A DNA stretch of 61,694 nt from JASGDC01 sp047605865 (GTDB lineage: Bacteria; Actinomycetota; Actinomycetes; Actinomycetales; Micrococcaceae): positions 1-61,694 of the forward strand of contig JASGFC010000007.1 of the NCBI GenBank assembly GCA_047605865.1, in the 5' to 3' direction. The position numbers were made by a program, and so were the translations under genes. Positions 16,686-24,897 of the stretch are shown here, one piece after another. The notes under the pieces were generated by a model, which made no database searches, had not been told where the DNA came from, and worked only from the letters and a program-made list of their open reading frames with translations. Numbering within the stretch: the stretch's first letter is position 1; the number at the start of each line of letters is the position of its first letter.

Positions 16686-16730
16686 TTAACTACACTCATG
16701 TAATTCTTAGCTTCAATTACACATGGTTAA
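16686..16730. promoter_or_regulatory. Nested inverted repeat upstream of whiB2
   Basis: TTAAC (16686-16690) pairs with GTTAA (16726-16730), and inside it TGTAATT (16699-16705) pairs with AATTACA (16715-16721). It lies 54-98 bases upstream of the whiB2 start. It could be an operator or a leader hairpin; no specific regulator is recognised. Confidence 0.3.
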
Positions 16731-17019
16731 TGCAGTTTTGTCAAAGTGATAAAAACCTCAATCGCTTGTTTCTCAGTCTTTTAAGGGCGCAACTATATGA
16801 AACTTTAAGTAGAAACCCCATAAAACTACTTCAAAAGTAAGTGACCTGTCTTTCCTCTAGATTTCACTTATATACTTTTTGCAGCATATAAATTTCATCT
16901 ACCTTCAATGACTAACGTTTACATCATACCTGTAAAAAATTTAGATATAAAAATCAGATTTTAGTCAAGTCAAAGTTTCGCGTGATTACCTACCTCCCAG
17001 AATAATTTTAGATTATGAG

Positions 17020-17025
17020 TACCAT
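17020..17025 (+). promoter_or_regulatory. Candidate -10 (TACCAT) for leaderless galE
   Basis: The hexamer ends six bases before the ATG. The only GGAG is one base from the ATG, too close to act as a normal ribosome site, so a leaderless message is the better reading. Confidence 0.45.
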
Positions 17026-17031
17026 TGGAGT

Positions 17032-18021
17032 ATGAATATTTTAGTAACTGGGGGTGCCGGTTATATTGGTGCCCATGTTGTTGATTTACTTCAGCAACGA
17101 GGCGATAAAGTAATAGTCGTAGACAATCTCTCTACTGGTGTAGCAGAAAAAATCAAAGATACTAAGCTCTACAAACTTGATATTTCCCAAGATGGTGCAA
17201 CTGAAGAGTTAAGTAACATTATGGAGAAAAACAATATTGAGGCAGTAATCCATTTCGCTGCCTTGAAGCAAGTGGGAGAATCTGTTGAAAAACCACTAAC
17301 TTATTATCATACAAATCTCACTGGCATGATTAACCTACTGACAGCAATGAAAAATGCCAATGTTAAAAAATTAGTTTTCTCTTCTTCTGCTGCAACCTAC
17401 GGTATGCCAGATGTAGCTGTTGTTACTGAAGATTACAACTGCTCCCCTATCAATCCGTATGGTGAAACAAAACTCATCGGAGAATGGATGGCTAATGCTT
17501 CTGGTAGTGCAAATGATTTACGAGTAGCAAACCTTAGATATTTCAATGTTGCAGGCGCAGCTTCACCAGAACTTATGGATACAGCAGCATTGAACCTTGT
17601 TCCTATGGTCTTTGAACGCCTCGAAAAAGGTGAAAAGCCTAAACTCTTCGGAGACGATTACGAAACTGAAGATGGTACTTGTATTAGGGACTACGTCCAT
17701 GTAGCGGATTTAGCAGATGCTCATCTTGCAGCTCTAGACTACCTCGACAACAATGACAGAGAATTCAATACTTTCAACGTAGGAACTGGCAAAGGTTCTT
17801 CAGTCAAAGAAGTTCTAGACACCATCACAGATGTCACTGGAATTGATACCACTCCAGAAATTGAAAAACGACGTGCAGGTGACCCACCACACCTTATTGC
17901 AGATGTGAGCCGCATTAACGATACCTTGGGCTGGAAAGCACAGCACAACCTTAATGACATTATCACTTCAACTTGGGAAGCAATGAAAGCAAACGGTACA
18001 CCTTTAGCACAAGAAAACTAG
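17032..18021 (+). CDS. galE: UDP-glucose 4-epimerase
   Basis: GalE interconverts UDP-glucose and UDP-galactose, supplying galactose for glycans and channelling galactose into catabolism. This 329-residue protein is a full-length extended short-chain dehydrogenase: NAD-binding G-G-A-G-Y-I-G at 7-13, the S-S-S-A-A-T-Y-G segment at 118-124, and catalytic Tyr143/Lys147 in N-P-Y-G-E-T-K. LRYFNVAGA and the R-R-A-G-D-P segment near the C-terminus are typical of GalE. It is monocistronic, and its stop overlaps the convergent manA stop by four bases. A related UDP-sugar epimerase is possible but less likely. Confidence 0.92.
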   Translation: MNILVTGGAGYIGAHVVDLLQQRGDKVIVVDNLSTGVAEKIKDTKLYKLDISQDGATEELSNIMEKNNIEAVIHFAALKQVGESVEKPLTYYHTNLTGMINLLTAMKNANVKKLVFSSSAATYGMPDVAVVTEDYNCSPINPYGETKLIGEWMANASGSANDLRVANLRYFNVAGAASPELMDTAALNLVPMVFERLEKGEKPKLFGDDYETEDGTCIRDYVHVADLADAHLAALDYLDNNDREFNTFNVGTGKGSSVKEVLDTITDVTGIDTTPEIEKRRAGDPPHLIADVSRINDTLGWKAQHNLNDIITSTWEAMKANGTPLAQEN

Positions 18022-19217
18022 CTTTTAGAAGTACCTTGATTAACTGTTACTGCAAAAGCTTGAGATTTTTCGATTGCCTTGACACTAACAGGGCTCTCAT
18101 CGTGAGCCACAAAAACGCTAGCAGATGGCAGGAGTGACTTTGTTTCTTGAGGAGTTTCAATATCAAGAGCACCTTGAGTTAAGAGCACGATTGTTGGGCC
18201 ATTTTGTGCAACCGTTGCGCTCTGACCTTTTTCAAGCTCAATAACTTGAAGCTGAAACTCATCAAAAGGGGGCTGTAAGATATCTTGCCCAAGATCATTC
18301 TCACTAGCCTTCAGTACAGGTACGTCTAATGGCTCAAAGTCTACAATTTTTAGTAGCTCAGGCACATCCATGTGTTTTGGGGTAAGACCACCACGAAGAA
18401 CATTATCTGAAGAAGCCATGACTTCAATGCCCAGACCATGCAGATAAGCATGAACATTCCCAGCCCCGGTATACATTGCTTGACCAGGTTTTAAAGAAAC
18501 CCTATTAAGCATTAAAGAAAGAACCACACCAGCATCACCTGGGTACAACTGCTCTAACTCCTGTAATGTTGCAAACTCTTTAGAATACTTGCTGCTCTTG
18601 GCGTTGTTAGCTGCTTGTGTGACAGCAGTAACAAGTTGCTCAAGACCAGCTGGTTTAGACACCAACAAAGTAAAAGCATCCTGCAAACCATTCTGGGATT
18701 TCAATGCTTGTTGAAATTCTTGGTACAACGGCAACGCAGCAAGCTTATGATAGTGACCCAACTCGTTAAAAATTTCTTGAATTTCGGCAAGGTGACGAAA
18801 ACCATTTAACGCTTCAAAATCTGAAATAGCAAAAATCATTTCAGGTTTATGGTTATCATCTTTATAGTTTCGTTGAGGTGCTGTCTTTTCTATGCCTGTG
18901 TTCTCTTCAGTTTCAAAACCAGTCTCAGCTTGTTCTTTGCTAGGGTGCACCTGCAAAGAAAGGGCTGTGTCAGCGGCAAGAATTTTCATAAGATATGGCA
19001 GTTGCTCAAGGTGTAATTCTGAGCCTTGCAAGAGCTTGGGGTTCTGACTCAGGATTTGGTCTAAACCTTTATTACCTACCATTGACGGAGAATCAGGATG
19101 AGCCCCAATCCATACTTCAGCTTCTGGATTCCCAGAAGGTTCTTCTCCAAGTAATTCAGGAATCATAGTTTTTGATCCCCAAGCATAATCACGGATTGAA
19201 TTCTTTAGTTCTAACAT
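18018..19217 (-). CDS. manA: Mannose-6-phosphate isomerase, class I
   Basis: ManA interconverts fructose-6-phosphate and mannose-6-phosphate, the entry to GDP-mannose. The protein (399 residues) starts with the family block YAWGSKTMIPELL and has zinc-site segments LQVHPSKEQAE, HKPEMIFA and GNVHAYLHG. A second signature, ASSDNVLRGGLTPKHMDV, is present. AAGG lies six bases before the ATG, and the gene follows purE by eight bases on the same strand, so it may be read through from purK-purE. With the guanylyltransferase at 32.5 kb it supports mannose activation. Its 3' end overlaps galE. Confidence 0.94.
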   Translation of the reverse strand: MLELKNSIRDYAWGSKTMIPELLGEEPSGNPEAEVWIGAHPDSPSMVGNKGLDQILSQNPKLLQGSELHLEQLPYLMKILAADTALSLQVHPSKEQAETGFETEENTGIEKTAPQRNYKDDNHKPEMIFAISDFEALNGFRHLAEIQEIFNELGHYHKLAALPLYQEFQQALKSQNGLQDAFTLLVSKPAGLEQLVTAVTQAANNAKSSKYSKEFATLQELEQLYPGDAGVVLSLMLNRVSLKPGQAMYTGAGNVHAYLHGLGIEVMASSDNVLRGGLTPKHMDVPELLKIVDFEPLDVPVLKASENDLGQDILQPPFDEFQLQVIELEKGQSATVAQNGPTIVLLTQGALDIETPQETKSLLPSASVFVAHDESPVSVKAIEKSQAFAVTVNQGTSKS

Positions 19218-19226
19218 TTTTACGCC

Positions 19227-19718
19227 TTACCCCAAATTTTGCTGTAAATTTTTGCCTTTTTGAATCGCTACATGTTTCAGTTCTTGAGCATGTACTGTAA
19301 GCTTTTCCTGAATTTCAGGCTGTTCAACACCTAAAATTCTCGCCGCTAGCAAGCCAGCATTACTGGCACCGTTAATACCAACAGTAGCTACAGGTACTCC
19401 TGCTGGCATTTGCACGATAGAAAGCAAGGAATCTAAACCTTCTAGTGTTTTCAGCTGTACTGGTACACCAATAACAGGTAGCGGTGTTAAAGCTGCTAAC
19501 ATACCAGGCAAATGTGCTGCACCCCCAGCTCCAGCAATGATTACTTTATATCCTTGATGGTGTGCCTTCTTCCCAAATTCAACCATCTCCTCAGGCATTC
19601 TATGCGCTGAAACAACTGCTGCATCATAACTAATACCAAATTCTTTTAAAACAGCAGCACCTTGCTGCATGGTTGGCCAATCAGAATCAGAGCCCATCAC
19701 TATTGCTACATCTGCCAT
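19227..19718 (-). CDS. purE: N5-carboxyaminoimidazole ribonucleotide mutase
   Basis: PurE moves the carboxyl group of N5-CAIR to give CAIR in purine synthesis. The 163-residue length is that of class I PurE. Motifs G-S-D-S-D-W-P-T-M (about 9-17), S-A-H-R-M-P-E-E-M and GAGGAAHLPGM are intact. An ideal AAGGAG ribosome site is seven bases before the ATG. It follows purK by two bases in the expected purK-purE operon. Confidence 0.96.
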   Translation of the reverse strand: MADVAIVMGSDSDWPTMQQGAAVLKEFGISYDAAVVSAHRMPEEMVEFGKKAHHQGYKVIIAGAGGAAHLPGMLAALTPLPVIGVPVQLKTLEGLDSLLSIVQMPAGVPVATVGINGASNAGLLAARILGVEQPEIQEKLTVHAQELKHVAIQKGKNLQQNLG

Positions 19719-19720
19719 GC

Positions 19721-20911
19721 TTACGCTCCTTGGTATAAATCGTGAGCCTGTTGTGCTAAGCGAGTTACCTGCTCAAGATTACTGCCAGAAACATTCACAT
19801 GCCCTAGTTTTCTGCCGGGTTCAGATTCTTTGCCATAGATGTGGAATTTAGCTTCAGGCACTTGTAATGCTTGAATAAAATCCTGGCTGAAGGCAAGATT
19901 TTTTTCTACTTCAGAATCTGTATCTTCATCAGTGTTTTTCATTTCATCTTGAACTCCACCAAGCAAGTTGTACATCACAGTGAAATCTGCTGTGCGCTTG
20001 GTTGAACCTAACGGTAGGTTAGCCACTGCACGTAAATGCTGCTCAAATTGGCTCGTTACTGAACCATTCTGGGTCCAATGACCAGAATTGTGGGGGCGCA
20101 TAGCTAGTTCGTTGATGTAAAGCTTCATTTCTGCTTGTGCTACATAGAACATCTCAACAGCATAAACTCCAGTAATACCAATTTCTTCGCCTATGGCAAC
20201 AGCAATTTCTTGAGCTTGGCGAGCTACTGAAACGTCAAGCTCAGGTGCAGGTGCAATGACTTGCGCACAAATCCCATTCTTCTGAATTGTTTCAACAACA
20301 TCCCACACTTTGACATCGCCATGAGCATTGCGCGCGCACAGCACTGATAATTCCGCATCAAAGTCAACAACTTCTTCAACAAGCAACTCTTGAAAATCGT
20401 CAAACCAAGGTTCAACAGTAGAAATATCTTCTACAGAATTGATAAATTTCACGCCTTTGCCATCGTAGCCACCTCGTGGTGTTTTCACGATGGCTTGTCC
20501 ACCAAGAGTTTCAGTAGCAGCAGAAATTGCTGAAGTATCTGAAACTGCTGCCCATCGTGGATTGGGAAAATTATTATCTTGCATAAATTGCCGCATTTTC
20601 AATTTATCTTTTGCATAGAGCAAAGCATCAGGACTTGGAGAAATTTGGACATCTGTTTCTTCTTCTAAACGCTTAAGGAACTCATATGAAACATGCTCGT
20701 GGTCAAAGGTCATGACATCAATTTTTTGAGCAAATTTATAAAGTTCTGCGTAGTCTTCGTAATGACCAACATCATTGTTACAAATGGCTGGCACAGCGCA
20801 ACCATACTCTGATTCTGCTAGTAGCGAAAGATCAAAATTAAGTTCAATAGCCTCACTTGCCATCATTCGTGCCAGTTGACCTGCACCTACTACTCCAATT
20901 TTTTCCACCAT
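19721..20911 (-). CDS. purK: N5-carboxyaminoimidazole ribonucleotide synthase
   Basis: PurK uses ATP and bicarbonate to carboxylate AIR. The 396-residue protein has the N-terminal G-V-V-G-A-G-Q-L-A-R-M-M motif, an ATP-grasp core with VKTPRGGYDGKG, and the substrate-site segment NELAMRPHNSGHWT. It is the first gene of purK-purE and probably manA. No Shine-Dalgarno is visible before the ATG, but TAATCT lies six bases upstream. It is divergent from gtrA with a short shared promoter region. Confidence 0.95.
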   Translation of the reverse strand: MVEKIGVVGAGQLARMMASEAIELNFDLSLLAESEYGCAVPAICNNDVGHYEDYAELYKFAQKIDVMTFDHEHVSYEFLKRLEEETDVQISPSPDALLYAKDKLKMRQFMQDNNFPNPRWAAVSDTSAISAATETLGGQAIVKTPRGGYDGKGVKFINSVEDISTVEPWFDDFQELLVEEVVDFDAELSVLCARNAHGDVKVWDVVETIQKNGICAQVIAPAPELDVSVARQAQEIAVAIGEEIGITGVYAVEMFYVAQAEMKLYINELAMRPHNSGHWTQNGSVTSQFEQHLRAVANLPLGSTKRTADFTVMYNLLGGVQDEMKNTDEDTDSEVEKNLAFSQDFIQALQVPEAKFHIYGKESEPGRKLGHVNVSGSNLEQVTRLAQQAHDLYQGA

Positions 20912-20917
20912 ACTCTA

Positions 20918-20923
20918 AGATTA
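20918..20923 (-). promoter_or_regulatory. Candidate -10 (TAATCT) for leaderless purK
   Basis: The hexamer ends six bases before the purK ATG, with no ribosome site in between. Confidence 0.45.
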
Positions 20924-20964
20924 ACCTACTATAGTTATACAAGGCGTAATAAGGAGATATGTTT

Positions 20965-21444
20965 ATGGAACAAGCGGTGCAGTCTTTCCAGAGGCTCTGG
21001 GATCTCGTACTCAAAGAAGCTGCAAAATTCGGTGTAGTTGGTGGTATAGCTTTCATCATTGACTCCGGTATTTATCTTGCTCTTTTGCATAGTCAAATGG
21101 GTCATAAGCCACTTGTTGATAAAACAATCTCCAGTGTTATAGCTACAATCTTTTCTTACTATGCCAACCGTTATTGGACTTTTAAAGGGGCAACAGCAGA
21201 TTCTAAAACAAAAGAATTTATCATGTTCTTCTTGATGAATGGCGTTGCTATTATTATCTCTTTGTTGTGTGTTGCAATTTCGCACTATGTGCTTGGTTAT
21301 ACATCAAAAACGGCAGACTTTATTTCCGGAAGTGTTATTGGACTAATTTTAGGTACAATTTTTCGTTTTTTCGCTTATCGTACTTGGGTTTTTAAGAAAG
21401 AACTTGATGACGAAGGCCTTGAAACTTATGAAGAGGTTATCTAA
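20965..21444 (+). CDS. GtrA family membrane protein
   Basis: This four-helix membrane protein belongs to the GtrA/DPMS3 family, which is thought to move or present lipid-linked sugars for cell-surface polysaccharides. The sequence opens with KEAAKFGVVGGIAFIIDSGIYLAL. It also has SYYANRYWTFKG and ends with FRFFAYRTWVFKK, both family hallmarks. I choose the second ATG because AAGGAG is eight bases before it and only two before the first. Its neighbours (purK, a PH protein, maf) match the mycobacterial order around Rv3277. Its stop overlaps the convergent PH gene by four bases. The substrate is unknown. Confidence 0.88.
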   Translation: MEQAVQSFQRLWDLVLKEAAKFGVVGGIAFIIDSGIYLALLHSQMGHKPLVDKTISSVIATIFSYYANRYWTFKGATADSKTKEFIMFFLMNGVAIIISLLCVAISHYVLGYTSKTADFISGSVIGLILGTIFRFFAYRTWVFKKELDDEGLETYEEVI

Positions 21445-21947
21445 AAAGAAGTTTCATAGTTTGGAACTTGGGCTTCCTGGTTCGTTGTAATTAATGTCCA
21501 CATTATTTGTCTAAAACGATCAACTTCTGGAACGTTTTTCATCCTTAAGGATGGGCGTTTATCCTTAAAGTGAATAATGAGATCGCCTGCTCTTCCGTAA
21601 ATCCTTTGAAAAATATTGCGCGATATTTCAATGCTTTGTACCCGAGAAAGTGGCGCATCAATTTCTTTACGATTAGCTGCGCCTTTTCTAATAATGACTC
21701 GTTTTGATGTAAGTTGATAACTTACTGACAGCCACCTTAAATATGGGGCAAGGCAGAAAAAGTAGAGACAAATAACTGCAGCACCATAGATAAGCCATAA
21801 GAGCCATTCACGATAATCGAACTCTGGAACAACACCACGAAGATACATGGTTCCACCAGTAATAACTGCGAGCATGATGGCAGGAAAGGTTAATTTTCGT
21901 CCATGAGGTCGTGTTTTAAGTACAAAGAACTCGTGTTCCACTATCAT
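21441..21947 (-). CDS. PH domain-containing membrane protein (bPH2/YdbS-like)
   Basis: This 168-residue protein has two N-terminal hydrophobic segments (about 24-38 and 47-68). A bacterial pleckstrin-homology-like domain follows (SVSYQLTSKRVIIRKGAANRKEIDAPLSRVQSIEIS, then GDLIIHFKD). The Y-x-L-T-x-x-R motif is diagnostic of the bPH2/DUF304 group, whose function is poorly known. It occupies the same slot as the Rv3278c-type gene between gtrA and maf. The ATG has GAGG only two bases before it, so the GTG two codons later is an alternative start. Confidence 0.85.
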   Translation of the reverse strand: MIVEHEFFVLKTRPHGRKLTFPAIMLAVITGGTMYLRGVVPEFDYREWLLWLIYGAAVICLYFFCLAPYLRWLSVSYQLTSKRVIIRKGAANRKEIDAPLSRVQSIEISRNIFQRIYGRAGDLIIHFKDKRPSLRMKNVPEVDRFRQIMWTLITTNQEAQVPNYETSF

Positions 21948-22005
21948 GACCTCTTTTGAATGGGCGAATTATCAATCTCTTTAATTGTGAGCTATGTTAA
22001 GTAAT

Positions 22006-22611
22006 ATGTACAGCATTTCTTTAGTATTAGCTTCAGCTTCACCTGCGCGGCTACAAACATTGTATCAGGCTGGTTTAAGGCCACTTGTACAAGCTTCTGA
22101 TGTTGATGAACGTAGCATTGAAGCAGCACTTGATGAAGCCAGTAGTCAAGAAATTGCCTTAACGTTAGCGAAAGAGAAAGCGCGTAGTGTTTCACGTTCT
22201 TTTGATTTGGAAACACACGTTGTTATTGGGTGTGATTCTGTTTTTGAACATAATGGCCACAGTTGGGGTAAGCCTCACACTGCAGAGAATGCTTTTGAAC
22301 GTATCAAAGCTCAACAAGGCACGCAAGGAATTCTACATTCAGGAATCTGGTTGCTTCATCGTGATATTTCTATAGGAAGAGCTGATGCAACACAGGTCAT
22401 AATGGATACCATGACAGACCAAGAAATTAATGCTTATATTGCAACTGGTGAACCATTAGAGGTTGCTGGTTCCTTTACCTTAGATGGCTTAGGCTCGGCT
22501 TTTATTAAAGGCGTTGTAGGTGATCCGCATAATGTTGTAGGGATCAGTGTTAATGCTTTGAAAGATTTACTTGCTCAAGCTCATCTCTCTATTACAGATT
22601 TTTGGGTTTAG
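22006..22611 (+). CDS. maf: Maf-family nucleoside triphosphate pyrophosphatase
   Basis: Maf proteins hydrolyse non-canonical or modified NTPs and have been linked to septum formation. The family motif S-I-S-L-V-L-A-S-A-S-P-A-R is at the N-terminus. It is followed by D-V-D-E-R-S, the L-A-x-x-K-A segment, VIGCDSVFEHNG and E-V-A-G-S-F-T-L-D-G-L. The N-terminal ATG at 21994 is possible but lacks a ribosome site. The ATG at 22006 has TATGTT seven bases upstream, consistent with a leaderless start, so I use it. Its stop is two bases from the stop of convergent lpdA. Confidence 0.88.
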   Translation: MYSISLVLASASPARLQTLYQAGLRPLVQASDVDERSIEAALDEASSQEIALTLAKEKARSVSRSFDLETHVVIGCDSVFEHNGHSWGKPHTAENAFERIKAQQGTQGILHSGIWLLHRDISIGRADATQVIMDTMTDQEINAYIATGEPLEVAGSFTLDGLGSAFIKGVVGDPHNVVGISVNALKDLLAQAHLSITDFWV

Positions 22612-22613
22612 CA

Positions 22614-24002
22614 CTATTCTGCTCGCTTGTGTAACCTTCTAGCAACTTCAGTAATAGTTCCTGAAAGTGAAGGGTATACTGTGAAAGTTTCTGCTAGTTC
22701 GTCAACTGTCATACGACGAGTAACAGCAACTGCAATAGGGAAAACTAGCTCTGAAGCACCTGGCCCTACAACAACTCCACCTATAACAGTTCCTGATCCT
22801 TTACGGGCGATGAGTTTTACAAAGCCTTCATTGATATCAAGCATTTTAGCTCGGGCATTGGTAACTAAAGGTAATGTTTGAATATCAGCCTGATATTCGC
22901 CACTATCTACTTCTTGCTCTGAAACACCAACTGAAGCAATCTCTGGAGTAGTGAAAATATTTGCTGCAACTGTCTTTAAATTTAATGGTTTGAGAGAATC
23001 TCCCATAATATGTGCAACAGCCAAACGTCCTTGCATTGCTGCAACTGATGCTAGTGGAAATACTCCAGTACAGTCTCCAACAGCATAAATATTTGGAACG
23101 GAAGTACGGCATACTGAATCAACTTCAACATGACCAGATTCTTTAAGTTCAACCCCATTTTCTTCAAGGTTGAGGTTTTGCGTATTTGGAATAGCACCAA
23201 CAGCAACTAAACAATGACTGCCCTTAACTGTTCTACCATCTGTGAGCGTTACTTCTACTCCATCATGTGTGGCTTGAACAGTTTCAGCACGAGATTTTGG
23301 AAACAGTGTGAGGCCTTTTTTCTGTAATACATTTTCTAGAACTTTCGCAGCATCTGCGTCTTCTCCAGGGAGGACTTGGTCACGCGAAGAAATGAGGGTA
23401 ACATTCACACCTAAACCAATATAAGCAGAGGCAAATTCAGCACCTGTGACACCTGAACCAATGACAATGAGGTGCTCAGGTAAATCTTTCATCGTGTAAA
23501 GTTGCGCCCAGTTGAAAATACGCTTGCCATCAGGTTTAGAAGAGTCAAGCTCTCGAGGGGAACCTCCTACAGCAATAAGGATATAGTCTGCAGGAATCTT
23601 TTGACCATCTGCTTCAACAGTATGCTGGTCAATCAGCTTTCCTGTTGCATCAATCACGTCAATTCCAGCTTCTTTGATGGCTTTACGTAAATCTTCAGAT
23701 TGGCTTTTGGCAAGTTCAAGCAATTTTGAATTCACTTCTGCTAGATTGATAGTTTCTTCAGCACAATCAATGTCTTGAGAGACGAGACCTAGCTTCTGAG
23801 CTTCATAAACTTTAGCGATTCGTTCAGAAGCAGCAATAAGTGTTTTAGATGGAACAACGTCTGAAAGTACTGCTGAACCTCCCACACCTTGCCGTTCAAT
23901 GATAGTGACTTTTGCACCCAATCGTGCCGCTGAAAGGGCAGCTTCATAGCCGCCAGGTCCGCCACCAATAACTACAATGTTAGCTTGTTTATTATGAGCC
24001 AT
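22614..24002 (-). CDS. lpdA: LpdA-type NAD(P)H-dependent flavoprotein (quinone reductase like)
   Basis: The protein has the fold of dihydrolipoamide dehydrogenase: FAD motif G-G-G-P-G-G at 13-18, a second dinucleotide motif GSGVTGAEFASAY, and the VGDCTGVFPLA segment. It lacks the redox disulfide. The CxxxxC positions are A44 and V49 (GGSAVLSDVVPSK), and the C-terminal HPTLSE is YPSLSG, so the His-Glu pair is gone. This matches mycobacterial LpdA (Rv3303c), an NAD(P)H:quinone oxidoreductase and not a lipoamide dehydrogenase. I start it at the ATG with TACAAT six bases upstream; an upstream in-frame ATG at 24032 would add ten residues. Confidence 0.9.
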   Translation of the reverse strand: MAHNKQANIVVIGGGPGGYEAALSAARLGAKVTIIERQGVGGSAVLSDVVPSKTLIAASERIAKVYEAQKLGLVSQDIDCAEETINLAEVNSKLLELAKSQSEDLRKAIKEAGIDVIDATGKLIDQHTVEADGQKIPADYILIAVGGSPRELDSSKPDGKRIFNWAQLYTMKDLPEHLIVIGSGVTGAEFASAYIGLGVNVTLISSRDQVLPGEDADAAKVLENVLQKKGLTLFPKSRAETVQATHDGVEVTLTDGRTVKGSHCLVAVGAIPNTQNLNLEENGVELKESGHVEVDSVCRTSVPNIYAVGDCTGVFPLASVAAMQGRLAVAHIMGDSLKPLNLKTVAANIFTTPEIASVGVSEQEVDSGEYQADIQTLPLVTNARAKMLDINEGFVKLIARKGSGTVIGGVVVGPGASELVFPIAVAVTRRMTVDELAETFTVYPSLSGTITEVARRLHKRAE

Positions 24003-24008
24003 ATTATT

Positions 24009-24014
24009 ATTGTA
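24009..24014 (-). promoter_or_regulatory. Candidate -10 (TACAAT) for leaderless lpdA
   Basis: TACAAT ends six bases before the ATG at 24002, and TTAACC 18 bases upstream can serve as -35. There is no ribosome site. This is the best-formed leaderless promoter in the window. Confidence 0.55.
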
Positions 24015-24054
24015 AAGCGTAATCTTCCACATGGTTAATTAAATGTAAAAGTGC

Positions 24055-24060
24055 TACTGT
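24055..24060 (+). promoter_or_regulatory. Candidate -10 (TACTGT) for leaderless purine nucleoside phosphorylase
   Basis: The hexamer ends seven bases before the ATG, in a very short region shared with divergent lpdA. No ribosome site is present. Confidence 0.4.
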
Positions 24061-24067
24061 TATACAC

Positions 24068-24889
24068 ATGAGAAACGCAAAGACGCCAAGCTCTCAGCTC
24101 GCTGAAGAGGCCGCACAATATATTGTAGAAAACACCGGTGTTAAAAAACACGATATTGCTCTTGTTCTTGGTTCTGGCTGGTCAAGTGCAGCAGATTTAA
24201 TAGGTGAAGAAGTTGCTTCTCTAGACGCTGATGATGTCCCTGGATTTTCAAAACCAGCTGTTGTCGGTCACAGTGCAAAAATTCGATCTATCAAAATTAC
24301 TCACGGTAAAAATGCTGGCAAATATGCCCTAGTCCTTGGAAGTCGCACACATTTTTATGAAGGAAAAGGCGTTGATGCAGTTGCACACGGTATGCGAACT
24401 GCAGCAGCAACAGGGTGCAAACTTGTTATTTTAACAAACGGTTGTGGAACAACCAACGTCTCTTGGAAACCCGGACAAGCTGTGCTTATCAGTGACCACA
24501 TTAACTTCACTGGAGCAACTCCGCTGCAAGGGGCAAATTTCGTAGATTTAACCGACCTTTATTCACCTCGAGTACGCAGTATTGCACAAACTATTGATCC
24601 TTCACTTGAAGAAGGTATTTACATTCAATTCCCTGGACCTGACTATGAAACTCCAGCTGAAGTACGCATGGCGAAAATTTTAGGTGCAGACCTTATCGGC
24701 ATGTCTACTACACTTGAGGCTATTGCTGCCCGAGCTGAAGATATGGAAGTTTTCGGTATATCACTTGTTACCAACCTTGGTGCAGGACTCTCACAAGAGG
24801 CTCTTAGCCACGAAGAAGTACTTGAAGCTGGACGAGATGCCTCCAGTCGTATTGGAAAACTTCTTGCAGAAATTATCGCCCAGAGCTAG
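24068..24889 (+). CDS. Purine nucleoside phosphorylase
   Basis: This 273-residue trimeric-class PNP cleaves inosine, guanosine and deoxy forms with phosphate to free base and (deoxy)ribose-1-phosphate. The phosphate-binding segment VLGSGWSSAADLI, VVGHSAKI, SRTHFYEGKG, the Asn-rich LTNGCGTTN and GPDYETPAEVRMAKILGADLIGMSTTLEAIAAR match the family. It is first in a three-gene salvage operon with a sugar-phosphate mutase and deoC. The mycobacterial orthologue is named deoD or punA; I leave the symbol open because usage differs. Confidence 0.93.
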   Translation: MRNAKTPSSQLAEEAAQYIVENTGVKKHDIALVLGSGWSSAADLIGEEVASLDADDVPGFSKPAVVGHSAKIRSIKITHGKNAGKYALVLGSRTHFYEGKGVDAVAHGMRTAAATGCKLVILTNGCGTTNVSWKPGQAVLISDHINFTGATPLQGANFVDLTDLYSPRVRSIAQTIDPSLEEGIYIQFPGPDYETPAEVRMAKILGADLIGMSTTLEAIAARAEDMEVFGISLVTNLGAGLSQEALSHEEVLEAGRDASSRIGKLLAEIIAQS

Positions 24890-24897
24890 GACGGCAC

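Larger units (their letters stand above)
16633..17031 (+). other. 399-base divergent intergenic region between whiB2 and galE
   Basis: This is the only gap above 300 bases. It is very AT-rich and holds no convincing ORF or tRNA. It should contain the divergent whiB2 and galE promoters. The only structure I can point to is a nested inverted repeat at 16686-16730, listed separately, and the TACCAT hexamer just before galE. Confidence 0.5.

Noticed and set aside
20935..21285. Open frame of 116 codons on the minus strand
   Set aside because: It is antisense to gtrA, which has helices, family motifs and a good ribosome site.
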